Assembly (NCBI GenBank): GCA_024449915.1
Contig: JAMZAV010001294.1
Span: 1 to 64,000 of the forward strand
Length of the DNA stretch: 64,000 nucleotides
Direction of reading: 5' to 3'
Origin: Sweltsa coloradensis
Taxonomy: Eukaryota > Arthropoda > Insecta > Plecoptera > Chloroperlidae
In this document: positions 11,577 to 24,135 of the stretch, in pieces
How the letters are laid out: every line of letters begins with the position of its first letter
Position numbering within the stretch: position 1 is the stretch's first letter
Made by a program: the position numbers and the translations under genes
The notes under the pieces: model-generated
Database searches by the model: none
Told to the model about the DNA's origin: nothing
What the model saw: only the letters and a program-made list of their open reading frames with translations

Positions 11577-12332
11577 ACTTGGCCGCTTCGCGAACGCTTT
11601 TTCCAGTCGCGTTGATGGATGAGTTTTTTTAAATTTTTCTTTCCAATGATTACGTTTTTATGTGGAATCTCCTTACTTTTTCTATAATTACTTGATATTA
11701 CTTGTTCATTATACACCTGTAAAAGGCTTATATTAAAACCCTTATTTCTATGAATTTTGACCAACTTTTTCAACTTTTTCTTTCAAGAGGCACTACATCA
11801 CCATAATCTTTATGTCAATGTAAAATATGAACGTTGTAGCCCCACCCGTTTGGTCAAAATCGGCCCAAATATCACGAAAATATCGTATTAAAAACCGGAG
11901 AAAAAATCGTCATTCACGTCAAGTACGATTTCTATAAGAAATATATTTTCAAATGTCTCTAAAATCATAACATATATGATTTCAGTGATTTAAAACGTTC
12001 CTATAAAGTTCCATCAATATCGGAGAAGCCGTTTGCCAAATATCACGGAAATATCGCGCTAAAAATAGAAAAAAATCGTAAAAGTACGATATTTATGAGA
12101 AATATTTCTTCGATTGTACCCAAAAACAATACAGCTCTAAGTTCAGAGATTTCGAAGGTCCCCTCCAATTTTTATCAAGACCGCATATGCCGTTTGCCCG
12201 GTAGAGAGCGAACAAACAGACAAAAAAACTAACGAAAACAAAACACCCGAGCTATTTTTCTTGGGGTAACGTAAGTAAAAAACAAACAAAAAAACACAAA
12301 GTCAAATTGAAGTCTTCGCTTCGCTCATCCAA
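11577..12332 (-). mobile_element. Family A element A2, long form
   Basis: In minus orientation it runs from TTGGATGAGCGAAGCGAAGAC (12332) to the variant end GCGTTCGCGAAGCGGCC at 11580. A second, diverged copy of the inner block, carrying GCAAACGGC and ATATTTCTTATAGAAAT words, lies at 11870-12060, making it longer than the usual ~570-610 bp. Confidence 0.75.
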
Positions 12333-12532
12333 AATTACTCCCGTTCTGTTTGGCAAGTCAAACAGAAGTCAAACTATCGAAAATGTTGAAATCTGAGCCT
12401 TGATGAGCTGATTAGAGTTTTATGGACGATTTTTGCGATCGAGAGTGACAAGACGGGAGTGCATATTCATATCGAACATTTATGTTTGGTTAAGTGAAAA
12501 TGTAATATTTATGTTATACTACAAACCTATAA

Positions 12533-13100
12533 TTGGATGAGCGAAGCGAAGACTTCAATTTCACCGAACCCCAAAAAATTTAGCTCCGATGTTTTTGTTT
12601 TTTTTTTGTTTTTTTGTTCGCTCTCTACTGGCCAAACGGCATATGCGATCTTGATGAAAATTGAAGGGAACCTTCGAAATCTCTAAACTAAGACTTGCTA
12701 CGTTTTTGGGTACAATCGAAGAAATATTTCTCATGAATATCGTACTTTTACGATTTTTTGCAATTTTTAGTGCGATATTTTCATGACATTTGGGCCGATT
12801 CTGACCAAACGGGTGGGGTTACAACGTTCATATTTCACATGGACATTAAGGTAATGGTGATGTATTGCGTTTTGAAAGAAAAAGTTGAAAAAGTTTGCCA
12901 GAATCCATAGAATAAAGGTTTTAATATGAGTTTTCTTAGGTTTATATTAGCATTTTACAAGTAACAATAGAAACTTGACAACAACCACCAACAATGCGTT
13001 CAATTCAAAAGGCACTTGATAAGTAAATAGATCCCACGTAAACTAAAAACTTACAAAACAGCTCATCCATCAACGCGACGGGACTTTAGTGTTTTCCTAG
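12533..13100 (+). mobile_element. Family A element A3, complete
   Basis: Starts TTGGATGAGCGAAGCGAAGA and ends GTTTTCCTAG at 13100. Inside are a T/TG-rich tract, CTCTCTACTGGCCAAACGGC, GTACAATCGAAGAAATATTTC, ACCAAACGGGTGGGG, CAACAATGCGTT and GCTCATCCATCAACGCG. No coding capacity. Confidence 0.85.
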
Positions 13101-13402
13101 TTTAGGATTCAGGAACACTGGTCCGGTCTGGTCATTCTACGACGCTTATTACGCCCAGAACCGTACCTGCATTACCTGTGCAGTGACGTATATTATCAAC
13201 GCATTATCTTTACACACGACCCCCTGTAGCGATGAAACATGAAATTAATTCCGAGGAGAACAGATCAAAGTTACTGAATACGTGTGTGCTGGGTCATTGG
13301 AATGTGTGAGGGTTGATTATTGACAGGGATATAATACACAATACACATACCTCGCTTTGGCACTCGCATGGAGCCCATTGCTTATGAACTATGAGATACT
13401 AG
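13101..13402. other. Unique-looking spacer
   Basis: About 300 bp with higher GC (ACGACGCTTATTACGCCC). No exon or repeat could be supported. Confidence 0.35.
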
Positions 13403-14183
13403 CTAGGAAAACGCTAAAGTCCCGCCGCGTTGATGGATGATCTTTTTTAAAGTTTTTAGTTTGCGTGGGATATCTTTACTTTTGCAAGTGCTTTGTTTTG
13501 CTGCCCACGCATTGTAGGTGATTGTTGTCAAGTTTCTATTGTTACCTGTCAATTGGTATAATTTACCGTAAAAAACTTATACTAAAAGCTTTATTTCTAT
13601 GGATTCCGGCTAACTTTTTCAACTTTTTCTTTCAAAAGGTACTACAACGCCATGCCTTAATGTCCACGTATAATATGAACGTTGTAGCCCCACCCGTTTG
13701 GTCAGAATTGGCCCAAATGGCACGAAAATATCGCACAAAAAATCAAAAACATATATTAAAAGCTATATTTCTATAGATTCTGACTAACTTTTTCAACTTT
13801 TTCTTTCAGAAAGCTATACATTACCATTACTTTAATGTCCATGTGAAATATGAACGTTGTAGCCCCACCCGTTTGGTCAGAATCGGCCTGAATGTCACGA
13901 AAATATCGCACTAAAAATCAAAATGAATCGCAAAAGTACAATATTCATGAGAAATATTTTTTCGATTGTACCCAAAAACGTAGAAAGTCTAAGTTCAGAG
14001 ATTTCGAAGGTCCCCTCCAATTTTCATCAAGATCGGATATGCCGTTTGCCTGGTAGAGAGCGAACAAACAGACAGAAAAACAAACAAAAAAACAAACAAA
14101 CAAACAAACAAACAAACAAAAAACACCCGAAATTTTTTTTGGGGGGGGTCGGTGAAATTGAAGTCTTCGCTTCGCTCATCCAA
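13403..14183 (-). mobile_element. Family A element A4 with duplicated core block
   Basis: Minus orientation: CTAG end at 13403, CATCCAA end at 14183. The block around CCCACCCGTTTGGTCAGAAT occurs twice (about 13690 and 13868), giving about 780 bp. The (AAAC)n stretch at 14080-14120 matches the variable T/TG tract of the family. Confidence 0.85.
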
Positions 14184-14261
14184 ATATGCTCATGTTGGCT
14201 GGTCTGGTGGCAGACCTCAAAAACTAAAAGTCCTCTAGAAAACGATTTTGCTAAACGATTT

Positions 14262-14604
14262 TTGGATGAGCGAAGCGAAGACTTCAATAATTTCACTTTG
14301 TGTTTTTTTTTCACTTACGTTACCCCAAGAAAAATAGCTCGCGTGTTTTGTTTTTGTTAGTTTTTTTGCCTGTTTGTTCGCTTTCTACCTAGCAAACGGC
14401 ATATTATGAAAATTAAAGGGGTCCTTCGAAATCTCTAAACTTGACCTGCCACGTTTTTTGGTAAAATCTATCATTTTTTTTTTATAATTTTCGTACTTTT
14501 GCGATTTTTTTTCATTTTTTAATGAGATATTTTCGCGATATTTGGCAAACGGCAACTCCGATATTGATGAAACTTGATGGGAAAGTTTAAAATCAATAAA
14601 ATTA
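14262..14604 (+). mobile_element. Family A element A5, 3'-truncated
   Basis: Begins TTGGATGAGCGAAGCGAAGA and keeps the left half of the family before A6 starts at 14605. A patch near 14540-14585 (GCAAACGGCAACTCCGAT) matches the extra block seen in A2 and A12. Confidence 0.7.
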
Positions 14605-15531
14605 TTGGATGAGCGAAGCGAAGAATTTAATTTCACTGACCCCCCAAAAAATTTAGCTCGGTTGTTTTTTTGTTTGTTTTTTTTGTTTGTTTATTTGTCT
14701 GTTTGTTCGCTCGATTTCGGGCACACGGCATATGCGATCTTGATGAAAATTGAAGGGGACCTTCGAAATCTCTGAACTTAGACGTGCCACGTTTTTGGGT
14801 ACAATCGAAGAAATATTTCTCATGAATATCGCACATTTACGATTTTTTTCGATTTTTAGTGCGATATTTTCGAGACATTTGGGCCGATTCTGACCAAACG
14901 GGTAGGGCTACAACGTTTATATTTCACATGGACATTAGGTAATGGTGATGTATTGCTTTCTGAAAGAAAAAAATGAAAACGTTAGCCAGAATCTATAGAA
15001 ATAAAGCTATAATATAAGTTTTTTGACTCTTTGTGCGATATTTTCGTGCCATTTGGGTCAATTCTGACCAAACGGGTGAGGCTACAACGTTCATATTTCA
15101 CATGGACATTAAGGTTATGGTGATGTATTGCTTTCCGAAAGAAAAAGTTGGAAAAGTTAGTCAGAATCTATAGAAATAAAGCTTTTAATATAAGTTTTTT
15201 GACTTTTAGTGCGATATTTTTGGGCCAATTCTGACCAAACGGGTGGGCCTTCAACGTTCATATTATACATGGACATTAAGGTTATGGTGATGTAGTACCT
15301 TTTAAAAGAAAAAGTTAAAAAGTTAGCCAGAATCCATAGAAATAAAGCTTTTAATATATGTTTTTACGGTAAATAATACCAATTGACAGGTAACAAAAGA
15401 AATTTGACAACAATCACTTACAATGCGTAGGTAGCAAAACAAAGCACTTGCAAAAGTAAAGATATCCCACGCAAACTTAAAACTTTAAAAAGCTCATCCA
15501 TCAACGCGGCGGGACTTTAGCGTTTTCCTAG
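14605..15531 (+). mobile_element. Family A element A6 with three core blocks
   Basis: Complete ends (TTGGATGAGCGAAGCG ... GCGTTTTCCTAG). The ~170-178-bp block bearing GTGCGATATTTT and ACCAAACGGGTG starts at about 14854, 15025 and 15203, so the core is tandemly triplicated and the element reaches 927 bp. Confidence 0.85.
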
Positions 15532-15910
15532 TTTTAGAGACATTTTAAAAATATTTCTTATAGAAATCGTACTTTTACGATTTTTACTCCGGTTTTTAAT
15601 ACGACATTTTCGCGATATTTGAGCCGATTCTGACCAAACGGGTGGGTCTACAACGTTCATATTTTACATTGACATAAAGATTGTATTGATATAGTGCTTC
15701 TTGAAAGAAAAAGTGGAAAAAGTTGGTAAAAATTCATAGCAATAAAGGTTTTAATTTAAGCCTGTTACAGGTGTATAATTAACAAGTGATATCAAGTAAC
15801 TATAGAAAAAGTAATGAGATTCCACTTAAAAACGTAATCATTGGACATAAATATTCCAAAAAAGCTTATCCATCAACGCGACTGGAAAAAGTGTTTGCGA
15901 AGCGGCCTAG
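15532..15910 (+). mobile_element. Family A element A7, 5'-truncated
   Basis: Begins immediately after the CTAG of A6 and carries the right half of the A2-like subtype, ending GAAGCGGCCTAG at 15910. Head-to-tail contact with A6 suggests concatemer or repeated insertion at the same end. Confidence 0.7.
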
Positions 15911-16436
15911 TAGTAGAAGCAGCACACTGGAAACAAAATGTACGTCAGGAATGACTTTTGCCTTGTGTGCATCTGGGTATTTGGTAAGGGTGGCAGTGGG
16001 CGGAGGTCAAAGTTCACCACGCAAATCACGAGCGAGGTAGCGTACTATTTTGGGTATATCTGCTGTACGAATGGATTTATTACGTTCTAGTTTTAACATT
16101 CTACCACCACTGTGCTGTATGCATCTCAGGATTTGTGGCATGTGGCGGTGGGCAGAGTTCATAATCATAGGTCATGCGCGTAATGTATGTGCGTGTGTGA
16201 ATAGAGATATTACTCTCTTGTTTTGCTAGAAATACCATTCTATGACCTTTGTGTTGTGTGCATTTCGGCATTTGATTCGGGTGGCGGTGGGCGGAGGTCA
16301 AAGGTCAAGCCCACAATATTTTGTGCAGAGAAATAGGCGAAATACCTGCTAGTATATTATACTTTTAACGATAAGATATCATTTTCTTCGCAAACACATA
16401 ACCAGAAATGTATCTTACATTCTACAGTCATTCTCT
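15911..16436. repeat. Degenerate ~147-bp tandem repeat, three units
   Basis: Words GTGTGCATYTSGG, GGTGGCRGTGGGCGGAGGTCA and GCACAATNTTTG recur near 15963, 16112 and 16255. Apparent frames across them are not conserved. Confidence 0.5.
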
Positions 16437-16611
16437 ACGCTAGAAAACTTTGCAAACGATTTTTCAGGCGCGTTGTTGGATGAGCGTAATTTTTTTAAAC
16501 GAAATAAAGCGTAAAATTGCGATTATCATCAGAAATATTTTTTCGATTGCGCTCAAATTTCACAAGAATATATAAATTTATAAAATTAAGGTTCTGTGAA
16601 ATATTCATTAC
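16437..16611 (-). mobile_element. Family B element B1, fragment
   Basis: Contains CAGGCGCGTTGTTGGATGAGCGTAAT and TTTTCGATTGCGCTCAAATT, words of family B, then stops where a family A tail begins. It starts CTAGAAAACTTTGCAAACG, a variant of the CTAG end. Confidence 0.65.
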
Positions 16612-16781
16612 ATTACTTGACAACAATCACCTACAATCCGTAGGTAGCAAAACATGACAACAATCACCTACAATCCGTAGGTAGCAAAACAAAGCACTTG
16701 CTAAAGTAAAGATATTCCACACAAACTAAAAACTTTAAAAAGCTCATCCATCAATGCGGCGGGACTTTAGTGTTTTCCAAG
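16611..16781 (+). mobile_element. Family A 3'-end fragment A8 with 36-bp duplication
   Basis: Holds two direct copies of TGACAACAATCACCTACAAT plus GTAGGTAGCAAAACA, then the family A right end to TTTTCCAAG at 16781 (CTAG mutated to CAAG). Fused to B1, so it is a chimaera. Confidence 0.7.
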
Positions 16782-17517
16782 TTATTAATATGTCAGTATT
16801 TTAAACCGCCGTTAACTCATGAAATATATTACAGTTACGACAATGTTTTCCACTCGGCAATTCAAGTACATGAATGTTAGGTACTCGCCATTGAAGTGCA
16901 CGTATGCGTTCCGTAACGAAACTTCACCGTCTATCTCATGTCATTGTCACGAATATTGAAAACCGTGATTGCTACCGACTACTACCAGCTGATGAAGTAC
17001 CAGCGCCTAATTAGTGGCGATCACAAACCCCCCCCCCCCCCCCCTCACTCGTGGCTACAAGCTATACCGCTTGGTACTCGTTCAAGCCATGAGCTTGTGC
17101 ATCTGATGAAAATAGAAAAACATTCCCACTATTGTCCTGCCATTTTACATTTCCTTTCAGTTGATCATGACAAAACTGCAATTGTAAGCTTATTCAAATT
17201 CTGCGATCACTATCTGTACTTGGAGAAAATCAGGCCGGTAGAGGGCAAATACTCATTACTTGCCACCCTATTTCCCCCCCCCCGTTACCCTCTGCATCTG
17301 CCATAAACAAAGTTCGGACATTGAATCCATTGTTTGATATAACAAAGTAAAAAAGTCAACCAACATGGGGGTCTCCACCAATTGACAACAGTTTTTGGTT
17401 ACGATCAGAAGTGTAACCCCCATTAGTATTTCATCCCCTCTTTAACTCGAAAGGAATGTTTGCACCCCAACCAAAATTGGCATAGATTGTACCTAAATAG
17501 CTCAGATTAATACATAT
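16782..17517. other. Spacer with poly-C run, no gene supported
   Basis: An apparent 122-codon frame (16938-17306) runs through a 16-bp poly-C tract (near 17029-17044) and has no recognisable domain. I do not call it. Confidence 0.4.
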
Positions 17518-18282
17518 TTGGATGAGCGAAGCGAAGACTTCAATTTCACTGACCACCCAAAAAATTAGCTCGGGTGTTTTTTTTTTTTCTGTCTGTCTGT
17601 CTGTCTATTTGTTTGTTAACTCTCTACCAGGCAAACGGCATATCCGATCTTGATGAAAATTGTAGGGGACCTTCGAAATCTCTAAACTTAGAGGTGAATT
17701 GTTTTTGGGTACAATCGAATAAATATTTCTCATGAATATCGTACTTTTACGATTTTTTTCGATTTTGAGTGCGATATTTTCGTGACATTTGGGCCGATTG
17801 TGACCAAACGAGTGGTGCTACAACGTTCATATTATACATGGGCATTAACGTTATGGTGATGTAGTACATTTTCAAAGAAAAAGTTGAAAAAGTTAGCCAG
17901 AATTTATAGAAATAAAGCTTTTAATATAAGGTTTTTGATTTTTTTGTGCGATATTTTCGTGCCATTTCGGTCAATTCTGACCAAATGGGTGGGGCTACAA
18001 CGTTCATATTATACATGGACATTAAGGTTATGGTAATGTAGTACCTTTTGAAAGAAAAAGTTGAAAAAGTTAGCCAGAATCCATAGAAATTAAGCTTTTA
18101 ATATAAGTTTTTTTACAGTAAATATTAACAAAAAGAAACAATAGAAACTTAACAACAATCACCTACAATGCGTAGGCAGCAAAACAAAGCACTTGCAAAA
18201 GTAAAGATATCTCATGCAAAAAAAAACTTAAAAAAGCTCATCCATCAACGCGACTAAAAAAAGCGTTTGCGAAGCTTCCTAG
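17518..18282 (+). mobile_element. Family A element A9 with two core blocks
   Basis: TTGGATGAGCGAAGCGAAGA start, TTTGCGAAGCTTCCTAG end. The core block occurs twice (about 17770 and 17945). A TCTGTC repeat marks the variable tract. Confidence 0.85.
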
Positions 18283-18958
18283 TTAAGGTTAATTTCTAGT
18301 TTCATTGCGGCTGGGAAACACCTTGAAAACGAAAAAAAACGTGGCTTCGTTACGAGGTACCTGGGTGTACACTGTACAGCGTCCTAGAAGGGGGCACCTA
18401 GATAATTGGTTTTATGAAATAAAATCTGTCCGTAGACAACCTGGGTTATATGATGGGGCCGATTATTAGTCTGATTTTGTCGAATATTTAAAGAAATCCA
18501 TGAGAAAAACCTTCAGTGAGTATTTTAAAGTATGGGTTTTGATCCAGGTACGTCCAAAAAAATAAACACTCGATACTTAGTACGTGAGAAACTTCTATCG
18601 GTGAATTATGTTGTTACGTTATCATGATTTTTGTGCGCCAAAACGTAAGTTTACAGATTTTTTTGTACATACTCGTAGGTTCATGGTCCTACAGATTGTA
18701 ATAATAACCTTTTTCTGCTATGATTGACATGCCTTATCAAGTGTGACCTATTTACTAATTATTAACAACAATGTGACTAACATGAAACACCATTGTGCCA
18801 ATAGAAAAATGTTTAAAACATTTTATTAAAAAATACAAAATTTGTCCTCTGCTGGCCACAAAATTAATTTAAACAATTGAAATATTTTTTTATTTGAATT
18901 ACCCTTATGTAATCTTTGTTAGATACCATGGTTACTAGGTTTCAAAAATACATTATGT
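18283..18958. other. Spacer, no gene seen
   Basis: AT-rich. Near 18480-18545 the words GAGAAAAACCTTCAGTGAG resemble part of the tRNA-related repeat but too little remains. Confidence 0.35.
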
Positions 18959-19535
18959 TTGGATGAGCGAAGCGAAGACGTCAATTTCACTGAGCCCTCA
19001 TAAAATTTACTAATTTAGCTCCAATGTTTTTTTTTGTGTGTTTTTGTCTGTTTGCTCTCTACCGGGCAAATGGCATAATGCGATCTTGATGAAAGTTAAA
19101 GAGGACCTTCGAAATCTCTGAACTTAGACCTGCCACGTTTTTGGGTACAATTGAAGAAATATTTCTCATGAATATCGTACCTTTACGATTTTTTTCGATT
19201 TTTAGTGCGATATTTTCGTGACATTTGGGCCGATTCTGACCAAACGGGTAAGGAGACTACGTTCATATTTTACATGGAAATTAAGGTAATGGTGATGTAT
19301 TGCCTTTTGAAAGAAAAGGTTGAAAAAGTTTGCCAAAATCCATAGAATAAAAGTTTAAATATGAGTTTTTGAGGTATAGTAACAACTTATAATTAACAAT
19401 ATAAACTTGACAACAATCACCTTCAATGCGTGTTAAAAGCACTTGCAAAAGTAAAGAGATTCCACGCAAACTAAAAACTTACAAAAAAGCTCATCCATCA
19501 ACGCGACTAAAAAAAGCGTTCGCGAAGCGGCCTAG
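18959..19535 (+). mobile_element. Family A element A10, complete
   Basis: Starts TTGGATGAGCGAAGCGAAGA and ends GCGTTCGCGAAGCGGCCTAG at 19535; single core; about 577 bp. Confidence 0.85.
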
Positions 19536-19602
19536 TAGGCATATAAAGTACTACTAATTGCTATGGTACATATTATATTGTAAAACATCAAGAGGCCCGA
19601 AG

Positions 19603-19658
19603 ACTTGCTTTTTGTACTCATTGTAGGTGATTGTTGTCAAGTTTCTTTGTTAATTATT
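19603..19658 (-). mobile_element. Family A element A11, part 1 (split by C1)
   Basis: Holds CATTGTAGGTGATTGTTGTC, the minus-strand form of the family A right-hand region. The sequence continues at 20520 after the C1 insertion. Confidence 0.6.
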
Positions 19659-20519
<861 letters not shown>

Positions 20520-20937
20520 TATATAGCTAAAAAAAACTTATATTAAAATTTGAAACCATTATTTCTATGGATTTTGGCTAACTTTTCCAATTTATCTTTT
20601 TAAAAGGCACTACATCACCATAACCTTAATGTGCATGTAAAATATGAACGTTGTAGCCCCACCCGTTTGGTCAGAATCGGCCCAAATGTCATGAAAATAT
20701 CGCACTAAAAATCGATAAAAACGTAAAAGTACGATATTCGTGAGTAATATTTCTTCAATTGTACCCAGAAACGTGGCATGTCTAAGTTTATAGATTTCAA
20801 ATTTCCCCTTCAATTTTCATCAAGATCGCATAATATGCCGATTGCCCGGTAGAGAGCGAACAAACAGACAAAAAAAAACACACACGAGCTAAATTTTTGG
20901 GGGTCAGTGAATTGAAGTCTTCGCTTCGCTCATCCAA
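20520..20937 (-). mobile_element. Family A element A11, part 2
   Basis: Continues from the core block (CCCACCCGTTTGGTCAGAAT) to the terminal GCTTCGCTCATCCAA at 20937 in minus orientation. Confidence 0.8.
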
Positions 20938-21009
20938 TTAACCTGATGATGACGGAAATCGCTTTGGATTTATGTATGAAGTAAAGTGTCTCATACATCA
21001 AATATTGTT

Positions 21010-21215
21010 TTTATCCAATTTAAATATGTTTTCCCAATTGGTGTCTTACTTTACATTGATGTTGTGATATTACTATTTCAAACTTTGTTTAACTACAATT
21101 CACTATTTTGTCTGCATTTATGTGATGAGTTTTAAATTATTTATCCTCCTTTGTTAATCAGTTTCCATTCCTGAAAAGGATAAACGCAAAACAAATAAAT
21201 AATTAAACTAGAAAT
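21010..21215 (+). mobile_element. LINE-like 3' end, family E copy 1
   Basis: Shares ordered words with 36625-36840 and 45620-45845: TGTTGTGATATTACTATTTC, GTCTGCATYTATG, TATCCTCCTTTGTTAATCAG, AAGGATAAACG, then an AAATAAATAA-type tail. A LINE 3' UTR is the likely source; no coding part remains. Confidence 0.5.
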
Positions 21216-22339
21216 GTCGAGAGAGAAATCATATGGGACGCTTCAGATTTTGTCAGCTCTAGAGTTCATCATAGAAATTAATTTAATTTGATTGACAACA
21301 GAACTCTCTATTGTTTTGTGAATTAATTTAAGCCTCGTGTCCTGTTTAAGCCCCGTGTGCATTTTTCCGTCAGAATCGACGCGATTTGTAGTGATGCTCG
21401 TTTTCATACACGCGACGTGACGCTCTTTACGCAGCTGGCATTTCAGTGCTGTGAAACGTAAACAACCATTGCAGTTTAGGCCCAGACATTTTCTCCTTTA
21501 AAATTTTAGCATAATTTGTCAATCGCAATACTAATTACGTTAAAGGATTCCAATCTGTTCTATTCTTCATTTAATGAGCAAATATATTTTTTTAAATACA
21601 AATTACAGTACTTTTTATTTTTACATACTCAAAATATACCAATTACAAAATGTAATACCAAATTTTTAAAATTACAAAATATCAATTTTCAATAAAAAAA
21701 ACGATTTTTTAAAATACAAAATGTACCAAACTTACCAAATAGAATGCAATGGTATTTATATGAATGATTTAAATAGGCAGATCGTGTCTCATGGTGTTAC
21801 GAGTTTCACGTCCATTCCTGGGGCTTACAGGAAAAAAGTGTTGTTTTTGTAGACATCGGGCGCTAAATCAGAAGTAAACATATCTTGTGATTGGCCAATC
21901 GTGAAACCAGGCCGGGTTCATTTCTGATTGGTAAATTAGTACTTTCGTTGCATTGCGTCGCTTCGCGCTTAGCGGACGAATGAAAACGAGGCTTGCAGCT
22001 TACCACAACGCAAATAATTTCCTGCATAGACAATGGATCGAAATATGCGAGGAATTTTAATAAACTCGGTCATATGAACAAAACATATGTGGATCAATAA
22101 ATGTTTGTCCTTTGTTAACATAGACACGTGTATGACCCTACTGTGTTGCGAACAAAGCCATCTATGAAGCAATAAAGTTCAAACAAAATTTGTAAATCAA
22201 CTTTAATTAATTCAAAATTGCATTTCCACAGGTGGACTTCTCATTGTATAGAATTTTCACTACCAATTTGAGCAATACTAATTGTGATCATGACTGCTTT
22301 GTCGGGTGACTGAATAAGTGAATGCAAATTGAAACTCAT
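21216..22339. other. Spacer, no gene seen
   Basis: AT-rich with low-complexity AAATACAAAATGT runs at 21590-21740. No exon is supported. Confidence 0.4.
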
Positions 22340-22520
22340 TTACCTGAACAGTGAACACCAACGTTTCGTTGCCGCTGTGGCCCACATTGTCAGGTGACTG
22401 GTGTTACTGTGTGTCGTCTTCCTCCTCCTCGCATCTACCCCCCTCGTCACGTGACCCTGAACCGCCCACCCTGCCTGCAACCTGGCCTTGTTGCGTCTGG
22501 ACTGCGCCAGGGATGGTTCG
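22340..22520 (-). mobile_element. Possible Penelope-like terminal remnant with hammerhead-like fold
   Basis: On the minus strand near 22403-22356: stem CACCA, then CTGACAA, a stem TGTGGGCCACA, then CGAAACG and the closing TGGTG. This order is that of hammerhead motifs in Penelope-like elements, with CTGATGA changed to CTGACAA. The region up to about 22520 is GC-rich compared with its flanks. The open frame on the plus strand (22351-22797) is then incidental. Confidence 0.4.
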
Positions 22521-23929
22521 ATGTAGAATACATGCCCATGATGGGGGTAACTCGTCGCGAATAAAATTGTTGACGTTTTTTCTTCTTTCTATTGCTTCAC
22601 GTATGGCTCTTGGCCAGTGTGAGGATTTTTATTTCAGAACATTGGTTTTGTCAAAAAGTATTTCATGGCTATTGACACTTGTCAGTGACATAGTTTACGG
22701 CATGTTCCGCAATAGCTCACTTACAGTGAGACTTTTGTGCTCTAAAATACTAGTTGCTATACAGTACGTCCTGTTTGTACTTTGTATACTCTCATAAGTT
22801 GCCGTTCTGTTGGTAGGTGTTGGTGTTTAACCCATGGAGTACAATTTAATTTATTTCAGAAATTCAGGTTCTTAAGGAACAATACGAATCTGTAATTTTG
22901 TTATATAAGTTTAATACTTTTTTTTTGGCAATATTTTAAAATTTGGGATTTGACGTAGCCCATCAATTTAAAATAAAACAGTTATTTCTTGCTTGGCTCG
23001 AAAGATTTTTTTTCGTTTTTTTTTCGTACGTGTAACATTTTTGTAGTTAAAAATTGAGAAGTTAGCCTTTTTTAAATTACCGAGATTTTCAAAATTTCTG
23101 TTTGTTCTTTTCACCCTTTTGGATTTTGGATCATAAATTAATTCGTACTAGCCATGCGATTCTCGAGATTTTAAAAACAAATTTTGAACGTCAAACTTTT
23201 TCGAAATTTTGAGACTTTTTTTCAAAATTTGGAATTTTTGTATTTTTTGCACCTCTTTAAAGTTCTTTCGAAAAATGGAAGCGTAGGATTCGTCGAAGTA
23301 CAACAATAAGTTTAAAGGTAAATAAGTTTTAAGTTACCAACACTTTACTCGGTCTACTCGTAAAAGTCATAAACATGTATAACCGAGAAAACTTCAAACA
23401 AACTAATATGTCACTAAATAACTAGAGCAAGTTTACAATGCATCATCTTGTACAGAATAATCGATTTCAACATTGTGCGGCTCACTTCATGGGGATATTT
23501 CAGCTAAATTTAATATATTAAACCATTCTATGTGCAAATTTGAAATTGTGTGATTAACAGCTACGAATAATATTGCAAATAATAACTACCAAAGAAAATG
23601 ATAAAAAAAGTATTAATTGTTAGTTTCCAACGGCCATTAAAACAGCATTTTGTTAAAAATGTTTAGGCTTCCTAAGTTTTATAACTTTGAAGGAAAGTAA
23701 AGTAAAGCGTGATTAAGATTTAGTTTTTGTTTTCGTTTTCGTTTCGTTTCGTTTCGTTTTCGCTTTTGATTGGAACATGTAATTTTTCTCTTGGCGTTGT
23801 TATTACAATCATTTTTTTTCAATAAGCCATATTTAAATACAGCCTAGAAAAATACGGTTTTCATCCTGGAAAACCTGGAAAATTCAGGAAATTTGGTAAC
23901 CTAAAAAGTTCCATGTTCTAATATCACTC
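22521..23929. other. AT-rich spacer, no gene seen
   Basis: Low-complexity T-rich sequence. A short (TTTCG)n patch lies at 23729-23765. Confidence 0.4.
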
Positions 23930-23960
23930 ATTCCCTCTCATTCATTCTTTATGCTATTTA

Positions 23961-24008
<48 letters not shown>

Positions 24009-24135
24009 TAATAATAATAATAATTATTATTGCTTTATTTCCACATAAAATGTACATATTGTATATACATGGTATATTTTTTTAAATACCCATAGGCACG
24101 GTGCTGTACCTGTTTTAGTAGGGTTTATGGAAAGA
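23930..24135 (-). mobile_element. LINE-like 3' end with (AAT)n tail
   Basis: Minus strand: ATACCATGTATATACAATAT, then TTTTATGTGGAAATAAAGCA, then (ATT/AAT)n at 23967-24030. The words ATACCATGTATA also occur in the LINE 3' UTR at 10410-10440. A truncated LINE 3' end on the minus strand is likely. Confidence 0.5.

Noticed and set aside
13522..14836. Several 60-145-codon frames in the A-element block
   Set aside because: Lie in non-coding elements; not conserved between copies; pass through (AAAC)n or T-rich tracts.
16938..17306. 122-codon frame with poly-proline
   Set aside because: Depends on a poly-C run; no domain, no repeat support.
22351..22797. 148-codon plus-strand frame
   Set aside because: Starts in a Penelope-like terminal remnant and has no recognisable domain or splice context.
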